Below, in pieces: positions 1-5,914 of a stretch of DNA of 17,085 bases. This DNA is from JBDKUD01 sp039679805. GTDB lineage: Bacteria > Bacillota > Syntrophomonadia > Syntrophomonadales > Syntrophomonadaceae. Numbering within the stretch: position 1 is the stretch's first letter; the number at the start of each line of letters is the position of its first letter. The DNA lies in NCBI GenBank assembly GCA_039679805.1, contig JBDKUD010000404.1, positions 1-17,085 of the forward strand, given 5' to 3'. Both the position numbers and the translations under genes were made by a program. The notes below the pieces were generated by a model. It searched no databases and was not told where the DNA came from. It saw nothing but the letters and a program-made list of their open reading frames with translations.

Positions 1-723
1 GACCAGTTCCTCTCTGTTATCAAGCACTGTCCAGATGTCTCCCTGTTTAAAAACCTCTCCCTTTACCAGTACCAGGAGATGGTTACAAACTGCTAACAGC
101 TCAATTAGATGATGGGAGACTATTACAATAGTAGTCTGGCTTTCCCGGTTCAAACGCCTCAAATTACCCAGCAGCTCTTTTCGCCCCCCGGCATCCAGAC
201 CGGCAGTGGGTTCATCCAAAATGAGATATTTGGGTTGCATGGCCAGCACACCGGCAATAGCTACGCGTCGCTTTTCGCCACTACTCAACTGCTGCGGAGA
301 TCTCTTCCGGAATTCACTGTACGGAAGATTTACCATATTCATGGCCCATTCTACCCTTTTTTCAACACTATCCCGATCCAGGTCCAGGTTTTGCGGCCCA
401 AATGCAATATCACTGCCAACCGTTAGCTGGAATATCTGCTGTTCGGGAAGCTGTACCACCAGCCCCACCTTTTGCCGGAGTTCAACCATTTGTCGGCCTT
501 TAAGCTGGCTGGTGTCCTGGTCATCTATCATGACCTTACCCCGCTCAGGCAAGAGCAGTCCATTAAGCATTTGTAACAGAGTAGACTTTCCTGAACCGGC
601 AGCTCCCATAATGCCAAAAATATCACCATTCTCCACAAACATGGATACATTCTTTAAGGCTGTTTGCTCAAAAGGTATTCCTGTCTGGTAGGTATAATAA
701 ATATTTTCTACTTTAATTGGCAT
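1..723 (-). CDS. ecfA2: ECF transporter ATP-binding subunit EcfA2 (CbiO-like), 3' end cut by window
   Basis: This is the second ATPase of an energy-coupling factor transporter, which powers vitamin or metal uptake together with EcfA1, the membrane subunit EcfT and a substrate-binding S component. The frame is open for 241 codons from ATG at 723 to the window edge, without a stop; the family is usually about 280-290 residues, so the C-terminus is missing. Visible ABC motifs are Walker A GAAGSGKST (residues 40-48), Q-loop Gln91, signature LSSGE (146-150) followed by KRRVAIAG, Walker B YLILDEP with catalytic Glu171, D-loop LDAGG and switch His204/His205. The start overlaps the end of ecfA1 by 16 bases and has a weak GGTGG upstream, which suggests coupled translation. 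The signature departs from the usual LSGGQ. The transported substrate cannot be told, because no S component lies in the window. Confidence 0.93.
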   Translation of the reverse strand, partial: MPIKVENIYYTYQTGIPFEQTALKNVSMFVENGDIFGIMGAAGSGKSTLLQMLNGLLLPERGKVMIDDQDTSQLKGRQMVELRQKVGLVVQLPEQQIFQLTVGSDIAFGPQNLDLDRDSVEKRVEWAMNMVNLPYSEFRKRSPQQLSSGEKRRVAIAGVLAMQPKYLILDEPTAGLDAGGRKELLGNLRRLNRESQTTIVIVSHHLIELLAVCNHLLVLVKGEVFKQGDIWTVLDNREELV

Positions 724-1532
724 AACATGTCCACCAACTGTTCAATGTCTAAAGTATTTTCGGGAATAGTCAGTCCGGCATCATGATTCAATTGCTCAAT
801 CAAATCTGTGATTTCAGCAGGGTTGATCCCTAATTCCCGCCTGCGCTTCTTATCGCCCATAAATTCCTGCGGTTTACCATCCCACTGCACCTGCCCCTGA
901 TCCAGTATAATAATGCGGTCAGCCAATAATGCTTCTTCCAGAAAATGCGTAATTAGAATCAGGGAGATACCCTCTTCCCGGTGTAAATGCAAAAGAGTCC
1001 CCATTACTTCTCTACGGCTCCTTGGATCCAGCATGGAAGTTGGCTCATCGAGAACCATATACTCCGGCTGAAGGGCCAGTAGTCCTGCAATGCAGACTCT
1101 TTGTTTTTGTCCCCCGGATAAAAGATGAGGAGGATATTTTTTATAATCCTCCATTGATACCATTTTAAGAGCCGTATCAACTCTTTGTATTATTTGTACC
1201 GCCGGCATTCCAATGTTCTCCGGACCAAAGGCTACATCTTCTTCAACCAGATTTGACACTAACTGGCTATCCGGCTCGGAAAATAATAATCCTACCTTTT
1301 TCCGAATCGAATTAATATCGCTGCGGTTGCAGGTATCCAGTTCATCAACTTCCACCCGGCCCGAGTCAGGGATATAAAGTCCGTTCAATAAACGGGCCAG
1401 AGTGGATTTACCGCTGGCATTTCTGCCCATTATTATTGTAAAATCGCCCTTTTTTAGGTCCAGGCAAATATCATCAATGGCTGCATTACGGCTGCCAGGA
1501 TACTTATAAACAACTTTATCCAGCCGAATCAT
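708..1532 (-). CDS. ecfA1: ECF transporter ATP-binding subunit EcfA1 (CbiO-like)
   Basis: This is a cytoplasmic ABC ATPase that would pair with EcfA2 to drive an ECF-type micronutrient importer. At 274 residues it has the normal length. Motifs seen are Walker A GRNASGKST (36-44), signature LSGGQ (138-142), Walker B YMVLDE with catalytic Glu163, D-loop MLDP and switch His196. The Q-loop reads LLFSEPDSQ, so Ser85 stands where the family has Gln (usual form VFQNPDNQ). The motif AFGPEN (101-106) is typical of EcfA proteins. The ATG at 1532 lies four bases after the rplQ stop; the in-frame codons upstream reach a TAG within five codons, so this start is firm. No Shine-Dalgarno sequence precedes it, so translation probably depends on ribosomes finishing rplQ. 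The position after rplQ is the standard one in Firmicutes. Confidence 0.95.
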   Translation of the reverse strand: MIRLDKVVYKYPGSRNAAIDDICLDLKKGDFTIIMGRNASGKSTLARLLNGLYIPDSGRVEVDELDTCNRSDINSIRKKVGLLFSEPDSQLVSNLVEEDVAFGPENIGMPAVQIIQRVDTALKMVSMEDYKKYPPHLLSGGQKQRVCIAGLLALQPEYMVLDEPTSMLDPRSRREVMGTLLHLHREEGISLILITHFLEEALLADRIIILDQGQVQWDGKPQEFMGDKKRRRELGINPAEITDLIEQLNHDAGLTIPENTLDIEQLVDMLCQLK

Positions 1533-1536
1533 ATCA

Positions 1537-1878
1537 TTAGTCGACTAATTCAATGATAACCATAGGTGAACCATCACCTTTACGGAATCCGGTCTTTATC
1601 AGCCGAGTGTAACCACCCTGGCGCTCCCGGAAGCGGTCAGCCAAATCGGTAACCAGCTTTTGAGCTACAGCATCGCTCATTACATAAGCATTCACCTGGC
1701 GCAAAGCGTGCAGATCGCCTCTTTTACCCAGGGTTATCATCTTCTCAGCCATTTTCTTTATTTCTTTGCCTTTGGCCTCAGTAGTCGAAATTTTTTCATG
1801 TTCCAATAAAGAGGTCACTGAGTTTCTGAGCAGTGCTCTTCTATGATCACTTCTAAACCCTAATCTCCGGTAACTCAA
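1537..1878 (-). CDS. rplQ: 50S ribosomal protein L17
   Basis: L17 is a large-subunit protein located near the exit-tunnel side of the ribosome. The 113-residue product has the normal bacterial length. It carries the family N-terminus YRRLGFRSDHRRALLRN, the EKISTTEAKGKEI stretch (28-40), and the C-terminal GGYTRLIKTGFRKGDGSPM followed by a short acidic end. The start is TTG at 1878, supported by AAAGGAGG seven bases upstream; no ATG gives the conserved N-terminus. It follows rpoA by 15 bases and closes the alpha operon, but no terminator separates it from ecfA1, so the ECF genes are probably co-transcribed with it. Confidence 0.98.
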   Translation of the reverse strand: MSYRRLGFRSDHRRALLRNSVTSLLEHEKISTTEAKGKEIKKMAEKMITLGKRGDLHALRQVNAYVMSDAVAQKLVTDLADRFRERQGGYTRLIKTGFRKGDGSPMVIIELVD

Positions 1879-1893
1879 TGGTCTACCTCCTTT

Positions 1894-2844
1894 CTAATCC
1901 TCAGGTTTCTTAAATGATAACTCTAATTCTTTTAGCTTCTTTTCTATCTCCTCGAGTGATTTCTGCCCCAGATTTCTGATTTTGCTCATTTCCTCCCGGG
2001 TTTTCTCAATCAAATCACCCACGGTGTTTATGTTAGCTCTCTTAAGTCCATTGGAAGCCCGAACGGAAAGTTCTAATTCCTCAATAGACATTTCCAGAAC
2101 CTTGTCTTTTTTCTCTTCCTCTTTTTCTACCAGGATTTCAACCTCGGCATAAGTATCATCAATCTCGGTAAACAGCTTGAGATATTCAATTAGGATTTGG
2201 GCCGATAAGCTCACAGACTCTTCCGGGCTTATACTGCCATTAGTCCAAACATCCAACGTAAGGCTGTCATAATCGGTCCTTTTACCTACCCGGGCGTTAT
2301 CTATTGTAAAATTAACTTTTTTTACCGGAGTAAATATGGAATCAATCGGTAATAACCCAACGATATCATCGTTTTTGTTAGGCTGTTGGTCTGCACTCAC
2401 ATAGCCCCGACCACGTTCTACCGTCATTTCGATTATGAGCTTGGCTTCTTCATCCAGACTGGCAATATGTAGGTCAGGATTTAGAATCTCCACTTCGGCG
2501 TCGCGTTCGATATCCCCGGCAGTGACATCCTTCTTCCCGAACTGTTCCAGTCTGATAATTTTCCGTTCATTGCCATCGTACTTCAAAACCATCTGTTTAA
2601 TGTTTAGAATCATCTCAGTGGTATCTTCCAATACCCCGGGGATAGTAGAAAACTCATGTAATACCCCATCTATTTTTATGGAAGTAACTGCCGCTCCTGG
2701 CAGGGAAGATAACAGAACCCGGCGCAGGGAATTACCTAGGGTCATTCCATAACCCCTTTCCAGTGGTTCAATTACAAATCTTCCGTAATGAGTTTCTGCG
2801 TTTTTCTCTACACATTCAATCCGCGGTTTTTCCATTTCTAGCAT
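1894..2844 (-). CDS. rpoA: DNA-directed RNA polymerase subunit alpha
   Basis: The alpha subunit dimerises to nucleate RNA polymerase assembly, and its C-terminal domain contacts UP elements and activators. The product has 316 residues. The N-terminal domain (about 1-230) contains the assembly motif YGMTLGNSLRRVLLSSLPG (32-50). An acidic, lysine-rich linker (about 238-250) leads to the C-terminal domain (about 252-316), where RASNGLKRANI holds Arg262 and Asn265, the counterparts of the DNA-contacting residues 265 and 268 of E. coli, followed by RNLGQKSLEEI. ATG at 2844 is preceded by GGAGG with a spacing of ten bases; a second in-frame ATG three codons on is less well placed. It sits between rpsD and rplQ, as in Firmicutes generally. 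Confidence 0.99.
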   Translation of the reverse strand: MLEMEKPRIECVEKNAETHYGRFVIEPLERGYGMTLGNSLRRVLLSSLPGAAVTSIKIDGVLHEFSTIPGVLEDTTEMILNIKQMVLKYDGNERKIIRLEQFGKKDVTAGDIERDAEVEILNPDLHIASLDEEAKLIIEMTVERGRGYVSADQQPNKNDDIVGLLPIDSIFTPVKKVNFTIDNARVGKRTDYDSLTLDVWTNGSISPEESVSLSAQILIEYLKLFTEIDDTYAEVEILVEKEEEKKDKVLEMSIEELELSVRASNGLKRANINTVGDLIEKTREEMSKIRNLGQKSLEEIEKKLKELELSFKKPED

Positions 2845-2863
2845 GGATTTATCCCCTCCTTCT

Positions 2864-2884
2864 TCATTAGAGGTTGGCTAATGA
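2864..2884 (-). other. Short inverted repeat in the rpsD-rpoA spacer
   Basis: A 7-bp perfect inverted repeat, TCATTAG and CTAATGA, flanks a 7-base loop and lies between the rpsD stop and the rpoA ribosome binding site. In the mRNA it could form a small hairpin just ahead of the rpoA start region. There is no T-run, so it is not an intrinsic terminator. A stem this short and A/T-rich may be chance. Confidence 0.3.
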
Positions 2885-2890
2885 GATATA

Positions 2891-3520
2891 TTATCTGGAA
2901 TAAAGCTCAACTATAAGCTGTTCGGTAACAGCTGTATCAATTTGTTCCCTGGTCGGCAAGGCTTCAACTTTACCCAGCAGATTTTCGACATCCACACTTA
3001 ACCATTCGGGAGGAGTTTTATAAGTAGCCGCATCTTTAATTTCCTGGAATTTATTGGTGTCTTTACTGGACTCCTTAACTTGAATAATATCTCCAGCTTT
3101 GAAGAGCATGGATGGAATATTTGCCTTTTTACCATTAACAGTAAAATGCCCATGAGTAATGAGCTGCCGTGCTTCTTTTCGGGAAGCAGCAAAACCCATC
3201 CGGTATACAATATTATCGAATCTTCTCTCCAACAGCACGAGCAAGTTATTACCGGTAATGCCCTGCTGGCGGTCAGCCTTTTTGAAATAATTATGGAATT
3301 GCTTTTCCATTAAACCATAGATACGTTTGGTCTTTTGTTTTTCCCGCAACTGTAATCCATATTCAGAAGGCTTCTGTCTACGTCCCTGTCCGTGTTGACC
3401 AGGCACAGTTGGTCTTCTTCCTACAGCACACTTTTCTGAATAACATCTATCCCCTTTGAGGAATAACTTTTCCCCTTCACGGCGGCACTGGCGACAGACT
3501 GAATCAATATATCTTCCCAC
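2891..3520 (-). CDS. rpsD: 30S ribosomal protein S4 (zinc-binding form)
   Basis: S4 is a primary 16S rRNA binder that starts assembly of the 30S body; with S5 it influences decoding accuracy. The 209-residue product has the usual length. Cys9, Cys12, Cys26 and Cys31 in the N-terminus form the zinc site of the C+ version of S4. The core holds QHGQGRRQKPSEYGLQLREKQK, and the S4 RNA-binding domain is at about 98-160 (ERRFDNIVYRMGFAASRKEARQ, then HGHFTVNGKK). The start is GTG at 3520 with GGAGG eleven bases upstream. In many bacteria S4 represses its own message; no known S4 target structure could be recognised here. It lies between rpsK and rpoA. Confidence 0.99.
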   Translation of the reverse strand: MGRYIDSVCRQCRREGEKLFLKGDRCYSEKCAVGRRPTVPGQHGQGRRQKPSEYGLQLREKQKTKRIYGLMEKQFHNYFKKADRQQGITGNNLLVLLERRFDNIVYRMGFAASRKEARQLITHGHFTVNGKKANIPSMLFKAGDIIQVKESSKDTNKFQEIKDAATYKTPPEWLSVDVENLLGKVEALPTREQIDTAVTEQLIVELYSR

Positions 3521-3539
3521 TTATCCCACTACCTCCTTG

Positions 3540-3932
3540 TTAAACTCTTCTTCTCTTAGGTGGTCTGCATCCGTTATGGGGAATGGGAGTAACGTCTTTA
3601 ATAACGCTTACTTCCAATCCAGCTGCCTGTAGTGATCTGATGGCGGCTTCCCGGCCTGCTCCCGGTCCCTTGACGTAGCATTCTACTTCCTTTAGGCCAT
3701 GTTCCATGGCTGCCCGGGCTGCAGTTTCCGCAGCTTGCTGAGCGGCAAAAGGTGTGCTCTTTCTGGAACCCTTAAAACCAGATGTTCCAGCGCTGGCCCA
3801 GGATATGGCATTACCATGTTTATCTGTTATAGAAATGATTGTATTATTAAAGGTTGATTTAATATGGGCTATACCCTGTTGAATATTCTTTTTCTCACGT
3901 TTTTTGACCCTCGTCGTTGTCCTGCGTGCCAC
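3540..3932 (-). CDS. rpsK: 30S ribosomal protein S11
   Basis: S11 lies on the 30S platform near the E site, where it contacts the mRNA path. The product has 130 residues, the normal length. The basic N-terminus (RRTTTRVKKREKKN) is followed by the family core HIKSTFNNTIISITDKHGN (23-41), SGFKGSRKSTPFAAQQAAE, and the highly conserved C-terminus GPGAGREAAIRSLQAAGL and HNGCRPPKRRRV. The start is GTG at 3932 with an AAGGAGG site eight bases upstream. It is 22 bases after rpsM and 19 bases before rpsD in the alpha operon. Confidence 0.99.
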   Translation of the reverse strand: MARRTTTRVKKREKKNIQQGIAHIKSTFNNTIISITDKHGNAISWASAGTSGFKGSRKSTPFAAQQAAETAARAAMEHGLKEVECYVKGPGAGREAAIRSLQAAGLEVSVIKDVTPIPHNGCRPPKRRRV

Positions 3933-3954
3933 TACTTTAACCTCCTTCTAAACC

Positions 3955-4323
3955 CTATTTTTTCTTACCGCCTGCAGTACGCTTAGGCCCCTTGCGGGTT
4001 CGAGCATTGGTTTTGGTATTCTGACCTCTAACCGGCAAACCACGACGATGTCTTATTCCTCTGTAACTTCCAAGATCCATCAATCTCTTGATGTTCATAT
4101 TTACTTCTCTGCGGAGGTCACCTTCCACCTCGTAATTCTTATCTATGATCTCCCTGAGCCTTACAACTTCTTCCTCTGTTAAATCTTTTACTCTTGTTTG
4201 GACATTTATACCTGCTTGCTCCACTATTTTCCTGGATGATGATCTGCCTATTCCGAATATATAGGTAAGGGATACTTCCACTCTCTTATCACGGGGTAAA
4301 TCTACACCTGCGATTCTGGCCAA
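3955..4323 (-). CDS. rpsM: 30S ribosomal protein S13 (TTG start preferred)
   Basis: S13 sits in the head of the 30S subunit and forms intersubunit bridges and P-site tRNA contacts. The family pattern is clear: MARIAGVDLPRDKRVEVSL, the helical LTYIFGIGRSSSRKI, then GSYRGIRHRRGLPVRGQNT and a basic lysine/arginine tail. The first in-frame start is GTG at 4332, but that codon overlaps the Shine-Dalgarno GAGGTG. TTG at 4323 lies six bases after this site and gives the canonical N-terminus MARIAGVD, so a 122-residue product is preferred. It opens the alpha operon after an unusually long spacer following rpmJ. Confidence 0.97.
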   Translation of the reverse strand: MARIAGVDLPRDKRVEVSLTYIFGIGRSSSRKIVEQAGINVQTRVKDLTEEEVVRLREIIDKNYEVEGDLRREVNMNIKRLMDLGSYRGIRHRRGLPVRGQNTKTNARTRKGPKRTAGGKKK

Positions 4324-4329
4324 TTCGTT

Positions 4330-4335
4330 CACCTC
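4330..4335 (-). promoter_or_regulatory. Ribosome binding site deciding the rpsM start
   Basis: GAGGTG reads on the minus strand six bases before the TTG at 4323. The last three bases of the site are also the upstream GTG codon, so that GTG cannot be served by this site and the TTG start is favoured. Confidence 0.65.
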
Positions 4336-4349
4336 ACTCTTTAAATAAT

Positions 4350-4442
4350 TTTGAATTGTGAATTTTACATTGTGAATTTCGGTAGGATTGAAGAAACTTC
4401 AATCCTTTCATTAATTCATAATTATTAATTCATAATTCATAA
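4350..4442. repeat. A/T-rich repeat-like element with central hairpin in the rpmJ-rpsM spacer
   Basis: This block holds two copies of ATTGTGAATTT (4355-4365 and 4369-4379), a perfect 10-bp hairpin (AGGATTGAAG, loop AAA, CTTCAATCCT; 4384-4406), and two copies of TTAATTCATAATT (4411 and 4425). In both arms the copies are 14 bases apart. The left arm (GAATTGTGAATT) and the reverse complement of the right arm (GAATTATGAATT) are near-identical, so the block is an imperfect long inverted repeat around the hairpin. This is the shape of a miniature mobile or palindromic intergenic repeat. No transposase, no terminal duplication and no second copy is seen in the window, so mobility is inference. A weak promoter-like pair for rpsM cannot be excluded. 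Confidence 0.55.
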
Positions 4443-4443
4443 C

Positions 4444-4470
4444 TGCGCGGGGCGCATAGCGCTTCGCGCT
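4444..4470 (-). other. Two tandem GC-rich mini-hairpins directly after rpmJ
   Basis: Two perfect 5-bp hairpins lie one base apart: TGCGC-GGG-GCGCA at 4444-4456 and AGCGC-TTC-GCGCT at 4458-4470, as read on the plus strand. The second begins, in mRNA direction, at the last base of the rpmJ stop codon. The G+C content contrasts sharply with the A/T-rich block beside it. No T-run follows in the direction of transcription, so this is not a classical terminator; RNA processing, mRNA protection or the end of a mobile element are possible roles. Confidence 0.5.
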
Positions 4471-4583
4471 TAACCTTGAACCTGTTTATGTTTGGGATTT
4501 TCACAGATAACCATAACTCTTCCTTTTCGCTTGATTATCTTACATTTCTCACACATAGGTTTAACTGATGGTTTGACCTTCAC
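4470..4583 (-). CDS. rpmJ: 50S ribosomal protein L36 (zinc-binding form)
   Basis: L36 is a tiny zinc-ribbon protein of the large subunit that stabilises 23S rRNA folds near the L7/L12 stalk base. The frame encodes 37 residues, the exact family length, from GTG at 4583 to TAA at 4470. The product begins MKVKPSVKPMCEKCK and ends with ENPKHKQVQG. The zinc ligands are Cys11, Cys14, Cys27 and His32, so this is the C+ type. AAAGGAGG precedes the GTG by about nine bases, and an in-frame TAG lies two codons upstream. The gene follows infA, as expected. After it comes the repeat-bearing spacer rather than rpsM directly. Confidence 0.98.
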   Translation of the reverse strand: MKVKPSVKPMCEKCKIIKRKGRVMVICENPKHKQVQG

Positions 4584-4618
4584 AATCTATAACCTCCTTT
4601 TTGCACTGAGGACTGATT

Positions 4619-4837
4619 CTACTTGAAACGATAGGTTATTCTACCACGATGTAAATCGTATGGGGATAATTCCACCATTACCCGGTCACCAGGTAGTATT
4701 CTGATAAAATTCATGCGCATCTTTCCAGATATATGGGCAAGGACCTTATGGCCATTTTCCAGTTCAACTCTAAACATGGCATTCGGTAATGGTTCGAGAA
4801 CTCTTCCCTCGACCTCGATCACATCTTCTTTTGCCAT
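4619..4837 (-). CDS. infA: Translation initiation factor IF-1
   Basis: IF-1 binds the 30S A site during initiation and assists IF-2 and IF-3. The 72-residue product is a single OB fold with the family sequence MAKEDVIEVEGRVLEPLPNA, then FRVELENGHKVLAHISGKMR, RILPGDRVMVELSPYDL and the terminal RGRITYRFK. The ATG at 4837 directly abuts the stop codon of the KOW gene, with no base between them. The ribosome binding site GGAGG lies inside the last codons of that upstream gene, with a spacing of eight bases, so translation of the two is probably linked. rpmJ follows after 35 bases. Confidence 0.99.
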   Translation of the reverse strand: MAKEDVIEVEGRVLEPLPNAMFRVELENGHKVLAHISGKMRMNFIRILPGDRVMVELSPYDLHRGRITYRFK

Positions 4838-5143
4838 TTACCAGACCTCCTTCCCATGCGTTTCTCTGGCCTCAATCAATTGCTTGAGGTTTTTCCTGAT
4901 AACATGGTTATCAGGCATTTCTCCCCGGTTTAAGTATTCCACTACTTTATCTGCTTTAAGGTTAGTGTAATGAATATGACGCGTGTTTTTTAGTTTAGGA
5001 TTTTCTATCGTCCGCATATCACCATCAACTAACATTACATAATTGTCGTTTACTACCTCAATAATTACAAAAAGCTTACCTTTATCCCGACCGGATTTAG
5101 AATAGACAACCCTGCCCAATATATTATCCAAGAAGATGGTCAC
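4838..5143 (-). CDS. KOW-domain putative RNA-binding protein (L14e-like)
   Basis: This is a 101-residue protein of no settled function that belongs to the small KOW/L14e-like family found between map and infA in many Clostridia. A KOW-type motif is visible at about residues 9-30 (LGRVVYSKSGRDKGKLFVII), followed by YVMLVDGDMRTIENPKLKN (35-53), a pattern shared with eukaryotic/archaeal L14e- and L6e-like proteins that bind rRNA. The C-terminal 40 residues look helical and charged. A role in the ribosome or in RNA binding is inferred from the fold and the neighbours. The start is uncertain: GTG at 5143 abuts a G-run that looks like the ribosome binding site, while TTG at 5131 would be spaced eleven bases from it. 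The gene begins six bases after map and ends flush with infA. Confidence 0.85.
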   Translation of the reverse strand: MTIFLDNILGRVVYSKSGRDKGKLFVIIEVVNDNYVMLVDGDMRTIENPKLKNTRHIHYTNLKADKVVEYLNRGEMPDNHVIRKNLKQLIEARETHGKEVW

Positions 5144-5149
5144 CCCCCA

Positions 5150-5914
5150 CTACACCAGGGTAAGGATTTCTGGTCCCTGGGCGGTTATAACAACCGTATG
5201 CTCAAAATGAGCTGATGGCCTTCCATCCCGGGTTACTACCGTCCATTCATCAAATTTGGTGTATACTTGATACGTTCCCATGTTAACCATAGGTTCAATG
5301 GCCAATGCCATACCCTCCTTCAATATAGGACCACGATCAGGTCTGCCGTAATTGGGAACCGCCGGATCTTCATGCATTTCTTTGCCAATTCCATGGCCGA
5401 CATAATCTCTGACCACGGAAAATCCGTGCTTTTCAACACAACTCTGTACAGCATTGGATATCATACCCAGCCGGTTTCCCACCTGGGCCTGATTAATTCC
5501 TTCCATTAATGACTGTTCAGTGACCTCTAGCAGTTCTTTAACCCTGGGTTTAATCTCACCTACTGGAACTGTAATAGCGGCATCACCTGCAAAACCATCT
5601 ACCAAAACCCCAAAGTCGATACTCAAAATATCGCCTGCAATAAGTTTTCTGGTCCCTGGGATTCCGTGCACCACCTCTTCGTTGGTCGAAGCACAGATCG
5701 CTCCCGGAAAAGGGCGGCCTCTCATGGGATTCGGATAATTCTTAAAGACCGGTCTGGCACCACGGTTTCTGCACTCTTCCTCGGCCATAGCATTTAGCTC
5801 ACCGGTAGTAACTCCCGGCTGAATGTGATTTTTTAAAATCAACAGAACATCCGCAACTACCCTCCCGGCTACTCTCATTTTCGCTATTTCCTCGGGTGTT
5901 TTTATTGTGATCAT
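5150..5914 (-). CDS. map: Methionine aminopeptidase, type I
   Basis: This enzyme removes the initiator methionine from nascent proteins with small second residues. It has 254 residues and the pita-bread fold pattern. The five metal ligands can be seen: Asp100 (LSIDFG), Asp111 (FAGDAAITV), His174 (YVGHGIG), Glu207 (LAIEPM) and Glu238 (HFEHTVVIT). The substrate-binding His83 (EVVHGIP) and His181 (EMHEDP) are present too. There is no N-terminal zinc-finger extension, so it is the short bacterial class. ATG at 5914 shares one base with the adk stop (TAATG), with GGAG eight bases upstream. The adk-map-infA arrangement is typical of Firmicutes. Confidence 0.99.
   Translation of the reverse strand: MITIKTPEEIAKMRVAGRVVADVLLILKNHIQPGVTTGELNAMAEEECRNRGARPVFKNYPNPMRGRPFPGAICASTNEEVVHGIPGTRKLIAGDILSIDFGVLVDGFAGDAAITVPVGEIKPRVKELLEVTEQSLMEGINQAQVGNRLGMISNAVQSCVEKHGFSVVRDYVGHGIGKEMHEDPAVPNYGRPDRGPILKEGMALAIEPMVNMGTYQVYTKFDEWTVVTRDGRPSAHFEHTVVITAQGPEILTLV

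Noticed and set aside
206..691. A 161-codon open frame on the plus strand
   Set aside because: It is antisense to ecfA2, which carries all ABC ATPase motifs in order; the plus-strand product shows no recognisable family.
4366..4402. A promoter for rpsM in the A/T-rich spacer (TTCAAT and TGTAAA on the minus strand, 17 bases apart)
   Set aside because: Both boxes match the consensus poorly, and such pairs arise easily in A/T-rich sequence; not strong enough to list as a feature.
4384..4406. The 10-bp hairpin as an intrinsic terminator of the spc operon
   Set aside because: In the direction of transcription it is followed by ACCGAAATT, not by a run of T. The plus strand shows only three T after it and has no gene to terminate.
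4350..4442. CRISPR array
   Set aside because: The repeats are short, A/T-rich and spaced by only a few bases; there are no regular unique spacers and no cas genes.
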